Shown here piece after piece: positions 8,862 through 17,166 of a stretch of DNA of 64,000 nt. The notes below the pieces were generated by a model. The model did not search any database. It worked only from the letters and a program-made list of their open reading frames with translations, and was not told the DNA's origin. Source of the DNA: an uncultured Collinsella sp. (lineage in GTDB: Bacteria > Actinomycetota > Coriobacteriia > Coriobacteriales > Coriobacteriaceae); NCBI GenBank assembly GCA_900541675.1, contig UQKU01000004.1, positions 35,445 to 99,444 on the forward strand, in the 5' to 3' direction. Both the position numbers and the translations under genes were made by a program. Every line of letters begins with the position of its first letter. Position 1 is the stretch's first letter.

Positions 8862-8914
8862 GGAAGACTTGGGCACGTGGGCTTGCGCTCCGCGATGCGT
8901 TAGGCGTACGTTTG

Positions 8915-9352
8915 CTACTTCACGACCAAGATGTCGCAGTCGGTGTTGCGCAGCAGGAACGTCGAAATTGAACCCAGGAGTGCATACTTGATCGAGGACA
9001 GGCCACGAGCGCCGCAGAGCACCAGGTCGGGCTTGACCACGTCGAGCATCTCGTCTTTGAGCGTCTCGCGAATGCGGCCGGCGCGAATCATGACCTCGAC
9101 CTCGGGAATGTCGGGATTGGCCTTGGCCTCTTCGAGCTGCTTGGCGATGGAGTTCTTAAATGCCTCCTCTAGGCCGTTGACCAGATCGACCGGATAGGAA
9201 CCGGCGCTCTCGAGTGCCGTGGAATCGATAACGTGGCCGATAATCAGCTTGGCGCCGTTGTTCGCGGCGACCTTGATGGCGCGTGCGAGCACAAAATCCT
9301 GCTGCTCAGTACCGTCGAGTGAAACAAATACCTTGGTGTAGCCCTCGTTCAT
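8915..9352 (-). CDS. Universal stress protein, UspA family
   Basis: A 145-residue cytoplasmic protein of Rossmann-like fold. It keeps the ATP-binding signature G-x2-G-x9-G-S (GARGLSSIKYALLGSIS) near residues 115-132, plus the N-terminal KVFVSLDGTEQQDFVLARAI strand and helix, so it belongs to the ATP-binding UspA subgroup. Such proteins help survival in starvation or stress by mechanisms that are not fully clear. AGGAGG lies just before the ATG. It is transcribed alone, divergent from uppP. Confidence 0.92.
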   Translation of the reverse strand: MNEGYTKVFVSLDGTEQQDFVLARAIKVAANNGAKLIIGHVIDSTALESAGSYPVDLVNGLEEAFKNSIAKQLEEAKANPDIPEVEVMIRAGRIRETLKDEMLDVVKPDLVLCGARGLSSIKYALLGSISTFLLRNTDCDILVVK

Positions 9353-9599
9353 GGTTTCCTCCTTGGTCTATCGCACGGGCGTGGGGCTCGTGCATCGGGC
9401 GGGCGCGGATGCGTGGCCGCCGGACACTTTATCTTGTTGCAGTTATACCCAAGGATTTGGGTTTGACCGCTCGCAATTCTGTGAACGGGCGAGTTTTTTG
9501 GTAAGGGTAGGCGCAGGCGCGCCGTCAACGGTTGATAATGGGACATCGCCCGCACCGTCCGCAGAACAATATCGGCGGGTGTCTAACGAGGGGGTCCCT

Positions 9600-10580
9600 T
9601 TGGATATCATCGAGCTTCTAAAATCTGCCTTCATGGGCCTGGTCGAGGGCATCACCGAATGGCTGCCTGTTTCGTCGACCGGTCACATGATCTTGGTGGA
9701 CGAGTTCGTCAAGATGAACGTGAGCGAGACGTTCTGGAATATGTTTCTGGTCGTGATTCAGCTTGGCGCCATTTTGGCCGTCTGCGTCCTGTTCTTCTAC
9801 GACCTTAATCCGTTTTCTCCCAGCAAGGGCAAGGAGGGCCGTCGTGACACCTGGGTGCTGTGGGGCAAGATTGTGCTCGGCTGCATTCCTGCGGCGGCGA
9901 TCGGCCTGCCGCTCAACGACTGGATGGAGGAGCATTTCTACAATGCTCCCGTCGTGGCGCTGGCGCTCATTGTGTACGGCGTGCTGTTTATCGTGATCGA
10001 GAACTGGCGCGCGAGCAAGCGCGAGGAAATAGCCGTTGCCGGTTCGTTTGGTTCGCGTGCTGTGGTGTCGGGTGGACGTCCTGCCGGTACGCACTTTGCG
10101 GCGTCCGCCGCGGCTACCGCCGAGGATGAGGACGATGATGATAACCTGGACTTTGGCTCCATCGCCACGCTCGAGGACCTGAGCTGGAAGACTGCGCTGG
10201 GTATCGGCTGCTTCCAGGTGCTTTCGCTGGTGCCTGGTACGTCTCGTTCCGGTTCTACCATCATCGGTGGCCTGCTTTTGGGCTGCACGCGTTCGGTGGC
10301 GTCCAAGTTTACGTTCTTCCTGGCCATTCCCGTCATGTTTGGCGCGAGTGCGCTCAAGCTGGTCAAGTACTTTATTAAGGGCGGCACGTTCGGCACCAAC
10401 GAAATCGCCATCCTGGGCGTGGGCTGCGTCGTCGCCTTTGTGGTGTCGCTCATTGCCATCAAGTGGCTTATGGGCTTCGTGCGCCGTCACGACTTCAAGT
10501 GCTTCGGCGTCTACCGCATCATCCTGGGCATCGTGGTGCTCGCGTACTTCTTTGTCCTGGAGCCTATGCTCGGCCTGTAA
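9600..10580 (+). CDS. uppP: Undecaprenyl-diphosphatase
   Basis: An integral membrane enzyme that removes a phosphate from undecaprenyl pyrophosphate to recycle the peptidoglycan lipid carrier. The TTG at 9600 is chosen because GAGGGGG lies 5-6 bases upstream and the protein then begins with the family N-terminus (LLKSAFMGLVEGITEWLPVS). Both signature motifs are present: EGITEWLPVSSTGH and PGTSRSGSTIIGG. The 326 residues exceed the usual ~270 because a charged Ala/Asp-rich cytoplasmic loop of about 50 residues (around ASAAATAEDEDDDD) sits between helices. Loss of function would affect bacitracin sensitivity. Confidence 0.93.
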   Translation: MDIIELLKSAFMGLVEGITEWLPVSSTGHMILVDEFVKMNVSETFWNMFLVVIQLGAILAVCVLFFYDLNPFSPSKGKEGRRDTWVLWGKIVLGCIPAAAIGLPLNDWMEEHFYNAPVVALALIVYGVLFIVIENWRASKREEIAVAGSFGSRAVVSGGRPAGTHFAASAAATAEDEDDDDNLDFGSIATLEDLSWKTALGIGCFQVLSLVPGTSRSGSTIIGGLLLGCTRSVASKFTFFLAIPVMFGASALKLVKYFIKGGTFGTNEIAILGVGCVVAFVVSLIAIKWLMGFVRRHDFKCFGVYRIILGIVVLAYFFVLEPMLGL

Positions 10581-10597
10581 CTTGGTTGACGCTGCGC

Positions 10598-10692
10598 GGC
10601 GACCAGAGCGACAACTTGTCATTCAAAGGGGGTGGCATGACCAAAAGGTCTATGCCGCCCCCTTTTCATGCCAATTTGTTCGCTCTGGCCGC
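10598..10692 (+). terminator. Nested terminator hairpin after uppP
   Basis: The inner stem pairs AAAGGGGGTGGCAT (10625-10638) with its perfect complement (10652-10665), ending in TTTT. An imperfect outer stem (10598-10618 with 10672-10692, sharing CCAGAGCGA) encloses it. Confidence 0.8.
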
Positions 10693-10874
10693 CGCTCGCT
10701 GCTGCCATGACATCGGTGGCCCCCCAATGCACTAAATCCGCTGGGGCGGGCCTGACGGTGGCGCACGGAGTCGTGGTGTGATTTGCGTCGGTGTCCGCGC
10801 GGCTCGGTATACTGGTACGGCTCAAACTATGGCGCCGCCCGCAGGCGCGCCGTCCGTCAGATGAGGAGTCGCCC

Positions 10875-13775
10875 ATGACCCAGCCCCTGCCCTGGGAAAA
10901 GAACGCCGCGGTACCCGTACCGCCCGCGCCGGAACCCGTGCCGCTCGATGCATACACCGCCCCCGCTGCGCCGGAGCCCGAGCTCGTTCCGCTCGACATC
11001 TACGACGCTCCCGCGCCGGCGCCCAAGCCCGCCAAACCGCTCGTCGACATCGACAGCCTTAATCCCGCCCAGCGCGAGGCGGTCCTGTCCACCGAGGGCC
11101 CGTTGCTGGTGCTCGCCGGCGCCGGCTCGGGCAAGACCCGCGTCTTGACCTTCCGCATCGCACATATGCTCGGCGACCTGGGTGTTAAGCCTTGGCAGGT
11201 TCTTGCCATTACGTTTACCAACAAGGCCGCGGCAGAGATGCGCGAGCGTCTGGCGGCACTCATTCCCAGCGGCACCCGTGGCATGTGGGTGTGCACCTTC
11301 CATGCTATGTGCGTGCGCATGCTGCGCGAGGACGCCGACCTGTTGGGCTACACCGGCCAGTTCACCATCTACGATGACGATGACTCAAAGCGCATGGTGC
11401 GCGACATTATGCAGGCGCTCGGCATCGAGCAAAAGCAGTTCCCCATCAACATGATCCGCAGCAAGATTAGCTCGGCCAAAAACGCCATGATCGGCCCCGA
11501 GGACATGCTCAAGAGCGCCGATAGCCCCAACGACAAAAAGGCCGCGCAGGTCTACCTAGAGCTGGAGCGCCGCCTGCGCGCCGCCAATGCGATGGACTTT
11601 GACGACCTGCTCGTGCGCGCGCTCGAGCTGCTGCGCACCCGTCCCGAGGTGCTCGATAAGTACCAAGAGCGCTTCCGCTACATTAGCGTCGACGAGTATC
11701 AGGACACCAACCACGTCCAGTACGAAATCGCCAACCTGCTGGCCGCTAAGTACCAAAACCTCATGGTCGTGGGCGACGATGACCAGTCCATTTACAGCTG
11801 GCGTGGCGCCGACATCACCAACATCCTGGACTTTGAGAAGGACTTTAAAAACTGCAAGACCGTCAAGCTGGAGCAGAACTATCGCTCTACGGGTCACATC
11901 CTGAGCGCCGCCAACGCCGTGGTGCGCCACAACTCGCAGCGCAAGGACAAGCGCCTGTTTACGGCCGAGGGCGATGGCGAGAAGATCCAGGCCTTCCAGG
12001 CGAGCGACGAACGCGACGAGGGTCGCTGGATTGCCGGCGAGATCGAGAAACTGCATGCCAAAGGCACGAGCTACGACGACATCGCCGTGTTCTATCGCAC
12101 CAACGCCCAGTCGCGTATCCTCGAAGATATGTTCCTGCGCGCGGGCGTGCCCTACAAGATCGTGGGCGGCACGCGATTCTTCGACCGTGCCGAGATCCGC
12201 GACGTCATGGCCTACCTTAAGATGATCGTGAACCCGGCCGACGAGATGAGCGTCAAGCGCGTCATCAACACACCGCGCCGCGGCATCGGTTCCACCTCGA
12301 TCCAAAAGATCGAGCAGCTGGCGCGCGACAACCGCTGCTCGTTCTTCCAGGCTTGCGAGATCGCGTGTGCCGAAACCGGCATGTTTAGCGCCAAGGTGCG
12401 CAACGGCCTGTCGAGCTTTGTGTCGCTGGTGCGCGAGGGTCGCCGCATGGACGGCGAGCTCAAGGACGTTGTCGAGATGATTGTCGATAAGACGGGCCTA
12501 CTGCAGGCTTTCCGCGCCGAGGGCACCATGGAGTCCGAGAGCCGCGCCGAGAACATCCAGGAATTCCTGGGCGTCGCTGCCGAATTTGAGGAGACGCACG
12601 AGGACATCGAGGGTACGCTCGAGAGCTTGGAAGAGCTGCGCGCAGCCGGTGTTGCCGACGTGCCTGCCGGCGCCGAGCCCGAGCCCGTCGTGGTGAGCGC
12701 GCCTGCGCCCGAACCGGGGCCATCTGCCCCGGCATCCTCGTTTGAGGCACTCGTCGGCGCGCGCGATGCCGCGGGCTCCAATCCGCTCGATAGTCTGGCT
12801 GCTCCGGCGCTGTCTCCGCAGGATGCCCTGGCTGCTGCCATCGCGGGCAACGCGTATGCCGCGCCGACGGAGATGCCGGCGGGTGCCGTGCATGCCGACG
12901 AGATTGAGCGCACCTACGGTCCGCTCACCTGTAAGGCGCTGCCGGCACTCATGGAGTGGCTGGCCCTGCGCTCCGACTTGGATTCCCTGGCCGGCGAGAC
13001 GCATGCCATCACCATGATGACCATCCACTCCGCCAAGGGCTTGGAGTTCCCGGCGGTGTTCGTGGCCGGCATGGAGGAGGGTATCTTCCCGCACGTGCAC
13101 GACTTTGGCGGCAGCGATGATCCGGGTAAGCTCGAGGAGGAGCGTCGCCTGGCCTACGTTGCCATCACGCGCGCCCGTAAGCGTCTGTTCTTGACCTATG
13201 CGGCCACGCGCCGCACGTACGGCTCAACTTCTGCTAACCCGCGCTCGCGCTTCCTCAACGAGATTCCGTTTGAGGATATCGAGTTTAGCGGTATCGGTTC
13301 TGCCGGGTTTGAGGGCACGGGCTGGGAGAAGCGCGGTGACCGTCGCGGTACCTTTGGCTCGGGCATGGGCTCGGATATGTACGGCGGCAAGGTGTTTGGC
13401 TCGCATACGCGCTCGACGGGCGGCTCCGGCTCGCGCGGCGGGTCGAGCTTCGACGATTTCTTTGGCGGCAGCAGCTATGGGACCGAGCGCCATCGTGGGG
13501 TCTCGCCCGACGCCGGCCGTGTTGCCTCGACCTTTGGCTCGGGCGCGCCGCGAGCCAAAAAGCCGTCGTCCAAGGTGTCGCCGACGGTGGAGCGCAAGGT
13601 CGATCGCGCCAGTGCATCGCAGGACTTTGCCGCGGGCGATACCGTGAGCCACAAGACCTTTGGCACGGGTACCGTGATCTCGGTCGCCGGAGACATGATC
13701 GAGGTGCAGTTCGAAAAAACCGGCCAGACCAAAAAGCTGATGAAAGGTTTTGCACCGATCGTCAAGCTGTCGTGA
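10875..13775 (+). CDS. pcrA: UvrD/PcrA-family 3'-5' DNA helicase
   Basis: A superfamily 1A ATP-dependent helicase acting in repair and at transcription-replication conflicts. The ATG at 10875 has GAGGAG nearby. After a Pro/Ala-rich N-terminal tail (~55 residues) come the Q-motif LNPAQREAV, Walker A LVLAGAGSGKTRVL, motif Ia TFTNKAAAEMRERL, motif II DEYQDTN, motif III DDDQSIYSWRGAD, motif IV LEQNYRS, motif V MMTIHSAKGLEFP and motif VI YVAITRARKRLFL. A low-complexity Ala/Pro-rich insert of ~90 residues (about 590-685) interrupts the 2B/2A region. The C-terminus (DTVSHKTFGTGTVISVAGDM) is the Tudor-like fold by which PcrA binds RNA polymerase. Its 966 residues make it longer than the usual ~730. 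Confidence 0.94.
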   Translation: MTQPLPWEKNAAVPVPPAPEPVPLDAYTAPAAPEPELVPLDIYDAPAPAPKPAKPLVDIDSLNPAQREAVLSTEGPLLVLAGAGSGKTRVLTFRIAHMLGDLGVKPWQVLAITFTNKAAAEMRERLAALIPSGTRGMWVCTFHAMCVRMLREDADLLGYTGQFTIYDDDDSKRMVRDIMQALGIEQKQFPINMIRSKISSAKNAMIGPEDMLKSADSPNDKKAAQVYLELERRLRAANAMDFDDLLVRALELLRTRPEVLDKYQERFRYISVDEYQDTNHVQYEIANLLAAKYQNLMVVGDDDQSIYSWRGADITNILDFEKDFKNCKTVKLEQNYRSTGHILSAANAVVRHNSQRKDKRLFTAEGDGEKIQAFQASDERDEGRWIAGEIEKLHAKGTSYDDIAVFYRTNAQSRILEDMFLRAGVPYKIVGGTRFFDRAEIRDVMAYLKMIVNPADEMSVKRVINTPRRGIGSTSIQKIEQLARDNRCSFFQACEIACAETGMFSAKVRNGLSSFVSLVREGRRMDGELKDVVEMIVDKTGLLQAFRAEGTMESESRAENIQEFLGVAAEFEETHEDIEGTLESLEELRAAGVADVPAGAEPEPVVVSAPAPEPGPSAPASSFEALVGARDAAGSNPLDSLAAPALSPQDALAAAIAGNAYAAPTEMPAGAVHADEIERTYGPLTCKALPALMEWLALRSDLDSLAGETHAITMMTIHSAKGLEFPAVFVAGMEEGIFPHVHDFGGSDDPGKLEEERRLAYVAITRARKRLFLTYAATRRTYGSTSANPRSRFLNEIPFEDIEFSGIGSAGFEGTGWEKRGDRRGTFGSGMGSDMYGGKVFGSHTRSTGGSGSRGGSSFDDFFGGSSYGTERHRGVSPDAGRVASTFGSGAPRAKKPSSKVSPTVERKVDRASASQDFAAGDTVSHKTFGTGTVISVAGDMIEVQFEKTGQTKKLMKGFAPIVKLS

Positions 13776-13782
13776 TCCCGGC

Positions 13783-13912
13783 GGACCTGGGCGGGCGTAT
13801 AGGGCAACATCGCCTGCTCGGGCAGTCCTGCGCAAGACGGAGAGCACATTAAGTGCTCTCCTTTGCGTGCGGAACTCGCGATCGATGTTGCCCTATACGC
13901 CCGCCCAGGTCC
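13783..13912. repeat. Core-and-private-arm inverted element, copy 1
   Basis: A perfect 30-bp inverted repeat (13783-13812 with 13883-13912) encloses a 70-bp core. The core itself holds the hairpin GGAGAGCAC...GTGCTCTCC (~13839-13861). The core matches, as reverse complement, the core of the element at 16012-16142 with only a few differences, while the outer arms of the two copies are unrelated. It lies 8 bases after pcrA, so it may also act as its terminator, though there is no T run. Confidence 0.85.
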
Positions 13913-13996
13913 TTGGGTAACGGTGCTTGCGAACGTCGCTCTGCTCGTTCGCTTTTTGATCTGGAGAGCCGGGTGGGCTGAATACTTAGACATGGC

Positions 13997-14043
13997 AAGG
14001 GGCTCCCCCGTTAAAGAACGGGGGAGCCCCTTGTTGCGTTTTG
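13997..14043 (+). terminator. Terminator A before the AbiE-like pair
   Basis: A perfect 16-bp stem (AAGGGGCTCCCCCGTT with its complement, loop AAAG) is followed by TTGTTGCGTTTT. It is nearly identical to the terminator after the gene pair (15945-15992), yet no gene lies between pcrA and this hairpin. Confidence 0.85.
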
Positions 14044-14066
14044 AATGGTGCGCTTGGCTTTGATGA

Positions 14067-14094
14067 TTGATGATTTTATACGATTCAGTATAAT
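14067..14094 (+). promoter_or_regulatory. Promoter and overlapping operator of the AbiE-like pair
   Basis: A perfect TATAAT (14089-14094) has TTGATG 16 bp upstream. The inverted repeat TTATAC-GATTCA-GTATAA (14076-14093) overlaps the -10 box, so a repressor bound there would block transcription; AbiEi-type antitoxins are known to bind such repeats. Confidence 0.6.
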
Positions 14095-14141
14095 TTCAGA
14101 TAGACGCTAAAATGTAACCGAAATGAAAACGGTGATTGTAC

Positions 14142-15164
14142 ATGCTGATAAACTACCTCCCAAAAAGACTCTTCTCTTTAGAGCTCGCTATCGACCCGGA
14201 GCCAGTTGAGATGCAGATTCCTCGCATGTATCTTGAGCGGTATTCGCTTCGCTTGGCACGGCTCGGCATGTCTAAACAGGGCCGTTTTATTGTTGCGGAA
14301 CCAAAGGAACCGCCCAGTGTCATTTCGGCGCGAAATCTCGTCAGTGCGGTGCGCAAGTTAGATGTTCACCCGGTGGTAATTTGCTGGGATGCTATGGATT
14401 TAGGTTTTATGCGCGCGCTTTCTTCGGAGGGAATCGCATATATCCGAGATGAGCGAAATGCGTTCCTGCCGTTTATCGGAGCCGTTATTTCCGATGAGGT
14501 GCTGGGTGCTTCTCCCGCTGCTCCGCTTTCGCCCCAATCTCAACGAATCGTCCTAAATCTCATTGCGGGACGATGGGTTGACTGCTCCGCCGGCGACCTA
14601 GCGCGTCTGTGTGGCAAAAGCGCGGCAAGCGTCAGCGGCTATCTTTCGGAAATCGCCGCTATAGCTCCTGGGTTGATTATGCGGGACGGCAAAAAGCGTA
14701 TATTGTGCGACGCCGGGCTGTCGACCGAGACGTTGCTAGATGGGTTTGAGGACTATCTTCGCACGCCAGTTTTAGAGCGAATCCGGCTCAAGAAGGTTAT
14801 CGAGAGAACAGAGCTACGTGCCGTTGATGCGCTGCTTTCCGGTGTGTCTGCCCTTAGCTATATGTCCGACCTTGCCCATGAAGACTCTGCTCCAACCATT
14901 GCTCTCGAAAAATATCAGCTAGAGGCCTTGAAAGAGCATATGGGCGACAGATGGCTGGAGGCTCAGTGGTACGAACCGGCGGCAGTTGTGATTGAGGTCT
15001 GGTCGTATCCCGTGGACGCGCCGTCCGATATTAGTTTTGACGCGACGGGTTTGCAGTGTGTCGACCCGTTTTCCTTATACGTTGCTTGCGCAAAAGCAGA
15101 TTACAAAGAAGATCGTCTGCTCGACGCGGTCGAACAGCTCAGGAGGACGATATGTCAAAAGTGA
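14142..15164 (+). CDS. AbiEi-like antitoxin/regulator of a type IV-like toxin-antitoxin pair
   Basis: A 340-residue protein. ATG at 14142 with GGTGAT upstream is preferred to the TTG at 14136. The middle part (residues ~130-180: QRIVLNLIAGRWVDCSAGDL, ARLCGKSAASVSGYLSEIAA) is a winged-helix HTH. The C-terminal part (YEPAAVVIEVWSYPVD, VDPFSLYVACAKADYKEDRL) resembles the C-terminal domain of proteins encoded directly before AbiEii-type nucleotidyltransferases. The family call is by layout and weak similarity rather than a signature motif. It overlaps the next gene by 13 bases, so the two are translationally coupled. AT content is higher than in neighbours. Confidence 0.6.
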   Translation: MLINYLPKRLFSLELAIDPEPVEMQIPRMYLERYSLRLARLGMSKQGRFIVAEPKEPPSVISARNLVSAVRKLDVHPVVICWDAMDLGFMRALSSEGIAYIRDERNAFLPFIGAVISDEVLGASPAAPLSPQSQRIVLNLIAGRWVDCSAGDLARLCGKSAASVSGYLSEIAAIAPGLIMRDGKKRILCDAGLSTETLLDGFEDYLRTPVLERIRLKKVIERTELRAVDALLSGVSALSYMSDLAHEDSAPTIALEKYQLEALKEHMGDRWLEAQWYEPAAVVIEVWSYPVDAPSDISFDATGLQCVDPFSLYVACAKADYKEDRLLDAVEQLRRTICQK

Positions 15165-15919
15165 GGGGAATAGAGCGATTTGCCGATGCCATGAGCGGCT
15201 GTAAAGGCGGTTACGTCCTTATTGGTGGAGGGGCCTGCAGCGTTCTATTTGACAATGAGGGCGATTCGTTTAGAGCTACTGAAGACTTGGATATCGTCGT
15301 AATTGTTGATGGGGAAGGCGTTGAATTCGCCACTGCATTGTGGGCATTTATCAAAGCTGTCGGATATGAGACTGGGAAGGTCGGCGATGGAAAGTGCACT
15401 TACTATCGGTTCTGTTTGCCCGAAGGATCAAGGCAAGTCCTAGACTATCCCGGCCAAATTGAGCTATTCGCCCGACATCCTGATTTTGTGCTCGAAGATG
15501 AAACGAGCGAAGTGGCACCTCTTTCCTTTGACGGGGCCGTATCAAGTCTTTCGGCAATTATTCTCGACGATGGCTACTACGAATTTATTCGCGACAACGC
15601 AACGAACGTAGAGGGCATTACGTTGCTCGATGCGCTCCATATCATTCCCCTCAAGATGCGTGCACACATTGATATCAATAGGAGCTATGAAGAAGGGCGC
15701 CATTGCAACGATAAAGATCGACGAAAGCATCGCTCGGATATTGTTCGACTTGCGGGTTTGTTGCCGCCTTCGGCTCGCTTGGAGCTAATAGAGCAAATGA
15801 GGGCTGACGCCGGAGACTTCTTTGCGGACTTTTCTTCTTATGTAAATCGGCAGACCGATCGTAAAGAGAGAGCGCGTCTTCAGGACACATTATCGTTTCT
15901 CGAAAAGGTCTACCTATAG
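15152..15919 (+). CDS. AbiEii-like nucleotidyltransferase toxin candidate
   Basis: A 255-residue protein with the minimal nucleotidyltransferase signature: LIGGGACSVLF (Gly-Gly motif) followed by RATEDLDIVVIVDG, where the two Asp of D-L-D fit the metal-binding D-x-D. Downstream LLDALHIIPLKMRAHIDI supplies the conserved Lys region of AbiEii/MenT-like proteins. These enzymes add nucleotides to tRNA or proteins and are bacteriostatic when not opposed. AGGAGG at 15141 sets the ATG at 15152, inside the end of the upstream gene. The pair would give phage defence or plasmid-like maintenance if it behaves like known AbiE systems; this is inference. Confidence 0.75.
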   Translation: MSKVRGIERFADAMSGCKGGYVLIGGGACSVLFDNEGDSFRATEDLDIVVIVDGEGVEFATALWAFIKAVGYETGKVGDGKCTYYRFCLPEGSRQVLDYPGQIELFARHPDFVLEDETSEVAPLSFDGAVSSLSAIILDDGYYEFIRDNATNVEGITLLDALHIIPLKMRAHIDINRSYEEGRHCNDKDRRKHRSDIVRLAGLLPPSARLELIEQMRADAGDFFADFSSYVNRQTDRKERARLQDTLSFLEKVYL

Positions 15920-15944
15920 GCACCTTGATTCGTTATGTATGGTG

Positions 15945-15992
15945 AGGGGCTCTCCCGTTTGATGAGCGGGGGAGCCCCTTGTTGCTTTTTGA
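15945..15992 (+). terminator. Terminator B after the AbiE-like pair
   Basis: A 13-bp stem (one G-U type mismatch) with a CTTTTT run. From GGGGCTC through GGGGGAGCCCCTTGTTGC it is almost the same sequence as terminator A, so the two form ~46-bp direct repeats around the gene pair. Confidence 0.88.
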
Positions 15993-16011
15993 TTGTCGTA
16001 ACTAGCCAGAG

Positions 16012-16142
16012 GCTCGCCGGGACGGGACGCGGGGTTTGGTCGATCGCGAGTTCCGCACGAGCCGGAGAGCACTTAATGTGCTCTCCGTGCGAGCAGGACT
16101 GTCCGAGCAGGCGACCAAACCCCGCGCCCCGTCCCGGCGAGC
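16012..16142. repeat. Core-and-private-arm inverted element, copy 2
   Basis: Arms 16012-16042 and 16112-16142 are complementary at 30 of 31 positions and contain GGGACGGGACGCGGGGTTTG. The 69-bp core begins ATCGCGAGTTCCGCACG and carries GGAGAGCAC-TTAAT-GTGCTCTCC. It is the reverse complement of the copy 1 core, so the two copies face each other across the AbiE-like pair. Confidence 0.85.
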
Positions 16143-16159
16143 GCTTGGGGACCGGTGGC

Positions 16160-17098
16160 CTACAGGTGGCTGATGATCAGTTCCATCTTGCCTTCGAGGT
16201 CGATGGAGCTGACGGTGCTCGGGGCCAGCAGGTGGCTTCCCTTGTGGACGGGGTCGCCGCAGACGGTGCCTTCGCCGTCGATGACCGACAGACACATGAA
16301 GGGCCAGCGCTGGTCGAGGGTTTTGCTGCCGTCGACGCGCACACGATCGACGGTGTAGCAGGAGTTAGACTCGAGCTCGGTCACGCCGTTCACCTCGGGC
16401 GCGGTCACCGTGCCGTCGGTCGGAGCCTGGGCATCAAAGTCGATGCAGTCGAGGCTCTGCTCAATGTGCAGTGGGCGCAGCTTGCCGTCGGTGCCGGGAC
16501 GGTCGTAGTCGTACAGGCGATACGTCACGTCGCTCGACTGCTGCGTCTCCAAAATGAGCGTGCCGGTCTTGATGGCGTGCACGGTACCGGAATCAATCTG
16601 GAAAAAGTCGCCCTTGTGGATCGGCAGTACGTTGAGCATGTCGTCCCAGCGGCCGTCCTCGATCATCTGCGCGGCCTCGGCGCGGTCGTGCGCGCGCTGG
16701 CCGACAATGATCGTGGCACCGGGCTCGCAGTCCAGCACATACCAGCACTCGGTTTTGCCCAGGCTGCCGTTCTCGTGCTTGGCGGCGTACTCGTCGTTGG
16801 GATGAATCTGGATCGAAAGGTCGTCCTTGGCGTCCAGAATCTTAATGAGCAGTGGGAACTCCTTGCCCTCGCAGTTGCCAAAGAGCTCGCGGTGCTCGGC
16901 CCACAGCCACGACAGCGTGTGGCCTGCATACGGGCCTTCCGCAATCTGGCAGTCGCCGTTGGGGTGGGCCGAGATGGCCCAGCACTCACCGATGGGTCCA
17001 TCGGGAATGTCGTAGCCAAATACGGTTTCGAGCTGGCGACCGCCCCAGATCTTCTCGTGGAAGATCGGCGTCAGCTTAATCAAATCGGACATGTTCAT
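16160..17098 (-). CDS. manA: Mannose-6-phosphate isomerase, type I
   Basis: A zinc enzyme interconverting mannose-6-phosphate and fructose-6-phosphate. The 312-residue length matches the short Gram-positive form. It opens with LTPIFHEKIWGGRQLETVFG. The zinc ligands sit in IQIHPNDEYA and GKTECWYVL, with the later His in DSGTVHAI. The GGGGG ribosome site is placed better for the second ATG (17092, MSDLIKL) than for the first (17098), so the real start may be 6 bases shorter. A GntR regulator gene follows upstream on the same strand after ~70 bases, so the two might be co-transcribed in the order gntR-manA. Confidence 0.93.
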   Translation of the reverse strand: MNMSDLIKLTPIFHEKIWGGRQLETVFGYDIPDGPIGECWAISAHPNGDCQIAEGPYAGHTLSWLWAEHRELFGNCEGKEFPLLIKILDAKDDLSIQIHPNDEYAAKHENGSLGKTECWYVLDCEPGATIIVGQRAHDRAEAAQMIEDGRWDDMLNVLPIHKGDFFQIDSGTVHAIKTGTLILETQQSSDVTYRLYDYDRPGTDGKLRPLHIEQSLDCIDFDAQAPTDGTVTAPEVNGVTELESNSCYTVDRVRVDGSKTLDQRWPFMCLSVIDGEGTVCGDPVHKGSHLLAPSTVSSIDLEGKMELIISHL

Positions 17099-17166
17099 AC
17101 CCCCATTGTGTTGCGCGGGCGCTGCACAAAACAGCTCAAAGCGAGCGCCCGGATGACTACAAAAAC

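Noticed and set aside
9351..9599. Extended uppP start
   Set aside because: It overlaps the divergent usp gene start, lacks family similarity, and a good ribosome site precedes the TTG at 9600.
13997..14043. A small gene between pcrA and terminator A
   Set aside because: No frame with a ribosome site and sensible codon use was found in 13913-13996.
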